The notes beneath the pieces are model-generated. The model was not told the DNA's origin and ran no database searches. It was given only the letters and a program-made list of their open reading frames with translations. Below, piece by piece: positions 58,420-59,210 of a DNA stretch of 59,210 nucleotides. The position numbers and the translations under genes were made by a program. Where the stretch lies: the NCBI GenBank assembly GCA_030697645.1, contig JAUYPI010000002.1:1-59210 (forward strand), given 5' to 3'. Position 1 is the first letter of the stretch; every line of letters begins with the position of its first letter. Origin of the DNA: a bacterium. GTDB taxonomy: Bacteria; Patescibacteriota; Minisyncoccia; Phycocordibacterales; VMGT01.

Positions 58420-58453
58420 AGAGCGCGGCGCACCCTGTCGCGCTCTTTTTTTG
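58420..58453 (+). terminator. Terminator of the pilB-type gene
   Basis: AGAGCGCG / CGCGCTCT stem with an 11-nt loop, followed by a run of seven Ts. Confidence 0.85.
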
Positions 58454-58526
58454 TTCATAAAAACCTCAAGCAACGACGCGTGATTTCGTTGCATTTTTGA
58501 TGCAACAGCCATACAATGACTACGTC

Positions 58527-58616
58527 GGTGAGGTGGCTGAGTGGCCGAAAGCGGCTCCGTGCTAAGGAGTTGTCCGCGCAAGTGGACCGTGGGTTCGAAT
58601 CCCACCCTCACCGCCA
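58527..58616 (+). tRNA. tRNA-Ser (anticodon GCT)
   Basis: Acceptor GGTGAGG/CCTCACC, a long variable arm (class II), anticodon loop GTGCTAA giving GCT, T arm GTGGG-TTCGAAT-CCCAC and an encoded CCA end. Foreign-looking DNA with an integrase gene begins directly after it. Confidence 0.95.
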
Positions 58617-58825
58617 ATTTTCACTTTTTGTGAAATCGTAAGAAATAGCCTCGGCGCAAAGCGCCTCGGCATGGTATTTTTCCGCAATTTGAAAGGCATT
58701 TTTGAAATCGCACGCCAGTGTGCGGTCGGCAATGCGGAAGTTCAAACCAATCTTTTTTCTTTCGCTTTTAGCGAAAGGTTGAGCATATTTTTCTTTGATT
58801 GCCCAAAAACTAATCTAAAAACAAT
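58617..58825. other. AT-rich junction next to tRNA-Ser
   Basis: No gene. Hairpins TTTCAC..GTGAAA, CCTCGGCGC..GCGCCTCGG-like and CTTTCGC..GCGAAAG are present. Base composition drops sharply compared with the chromosome to the left. Likely the left end (attL side) of an integrated element using the tRNA 3' end as target. Confidence 0.5.
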
Positions 58826-59210
58826 ATGGACAACATAAATTTACAAACCAAAAAGATTTTTCTCTATGCTCGCAAATCCACGGACGAACCCGAAAGGCAG
58901 GTTTTGAGTATTGAGGCGCAAATGTTTGAGTTACGAGAATATGCCAAAAAAGAAGGACTGAATATCGTCCGTGAATTTGTGGAAAGCAAAACCGCCAAAG
59001 AGCCGGGCAGAGAGATTTTTAACGACATGGTGGCAAGCATAGAGAAAAATGAAGCGGAAGGAATTTTAGCGTGGCATCCTGACCGCCTTGCTCGTAATTC
59101 AATAGACGGCGGACGAATAATTTACTTGGTAGATACTGGCAAAATCACCACGCTAAAATTTCCTACTTTTTGGTTTGATCCGACACCACAGGGAAAATTT
59201 ATGTTGTCCA
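58826..59210 (+). CDS. Serine recombinase, N-terminal part (runs off window)
   Basis: ATG 58826; 128 codons visible, no stop. IFLYARKSTDEPERQVLSIEAQ carries the catalytic-Ser motif of resolvase/integrase N-terminal domains. EFVESKTAKEPGREIFNDMV and GILAWHPDRLARNSIDGGRIIYL complete the fold. Lys/Asn/Ile-rich and AT-rich, unlike the chromosome to the left. Probably a large serine recombinase that integrated an element beside tRNA-Ser. Confidence 0.92.
   Translation, partial: MDNINLQTKKIFLYARKSTDEPERQVLSIEAQMFELREYAKKEGLNIVREFVESKTAKEPGREIFNDMVASIEKNEAEGILAWHPDRLARNSIDGGRIIYLVDTGKITTLKFPTFWFDPTPQGKFMLS

Overview
The window looks like a chromosomal segment of a Patescibacteria (Candidate Phyla Radiation) bacterium, most likely a Parcubacteria lineage. 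This is inferred from protein character, not from a database match. Supporting signs are single compact housekeeping genes with little operon conservation, an EF-P with an RKQQRKP tip loop, shortened AlaRS and ThrRS, a Pol I without a recognisable proofreading domain, surface proteins with peptidoglycan-binding, PKD, PEGA and DUF5667-type domains, several small toxin-antitoxin modules and many tiny Cys-rich proteins. Most of the window is GC-rich; 4.1-6.3 kb, 18.4-20.4 kb and the right end (58.8 kb onward) are visibly more AT-rich.

Layout: 0-12 kb is a cell-surface region with secreted or anchored proteins, including a 1723-residue modular adhesin. Inside it is a decayed patch (3.3-6.6 kb) of frameshifted and truncated genes and two copies of a promoter plus 7-codon leader cassette. 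12-18 kb carries an amino-acid dehydrogenase, thrS and alaS. 18-20.4 kb is an AT-richer ECF sigma / membrane-protein / secreted-coil operon. 20.5-27 kb holds tRNA-Gly, an FtsB-like gene, lepA, a second ECF sigma factor, efp and a split rpsF-ssb-rpsR operon. 27-33 kb has guaA, two surface or envelope genes (one a MEMO-CapA fusion) and tatD. 33.3-34.7 kb is a toxin-antitoxin scar flanked by a broken copy of the tatD 5' end. 35-41 kb has metG, an AI-2E-type membrane protein, glyS and an anchored surface protein. 41.7-47.4 kb has recO, a BrnT-like module flanked by a duplicated recO 5' end, an ileS carrying an inserted histidine-phosphatase domain, and a VapBC pair overlapping the ileS start. 47.6-55 kb has small zinc-type proteins, polA, pyrF-pyrE and a membrane HExxH protein. 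55-58.5 kb has tsaE, a lipoprotein and a pilB/gspE ATPase. At 58.5 kb a tRNA-Ser is followed by AT-rich DNA and a serine recombinase that runs off the window, the likely edge of an integrated element.

Three patterns recur. (1) A family of degenerate short-word repeats occurs in intergenic palindromes, several sharing a similar centre, and also in-frame inside lepA, tatD, tsaE, metG and thrS. (2) Toxin-antitoxin modules sit directly upstream of housekeeping genes, twice with a partial duplicate of the host gene's 5' end on the far side. (3) There are two expression styles: housekeeping genes whose -10 box lies 6-14 bases before the start codon (apparently leaderless), and scattered, often accessory or nucleotide-metabolism genes with strong Shine-Dalgarno sequences, usually followed by hairpin terminators. 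The right-hand genes thus mix translation, replication/repair and nucleotide salvage with surface display and plasmid-like addiction modules, consistent with a small, host-dependent genome.
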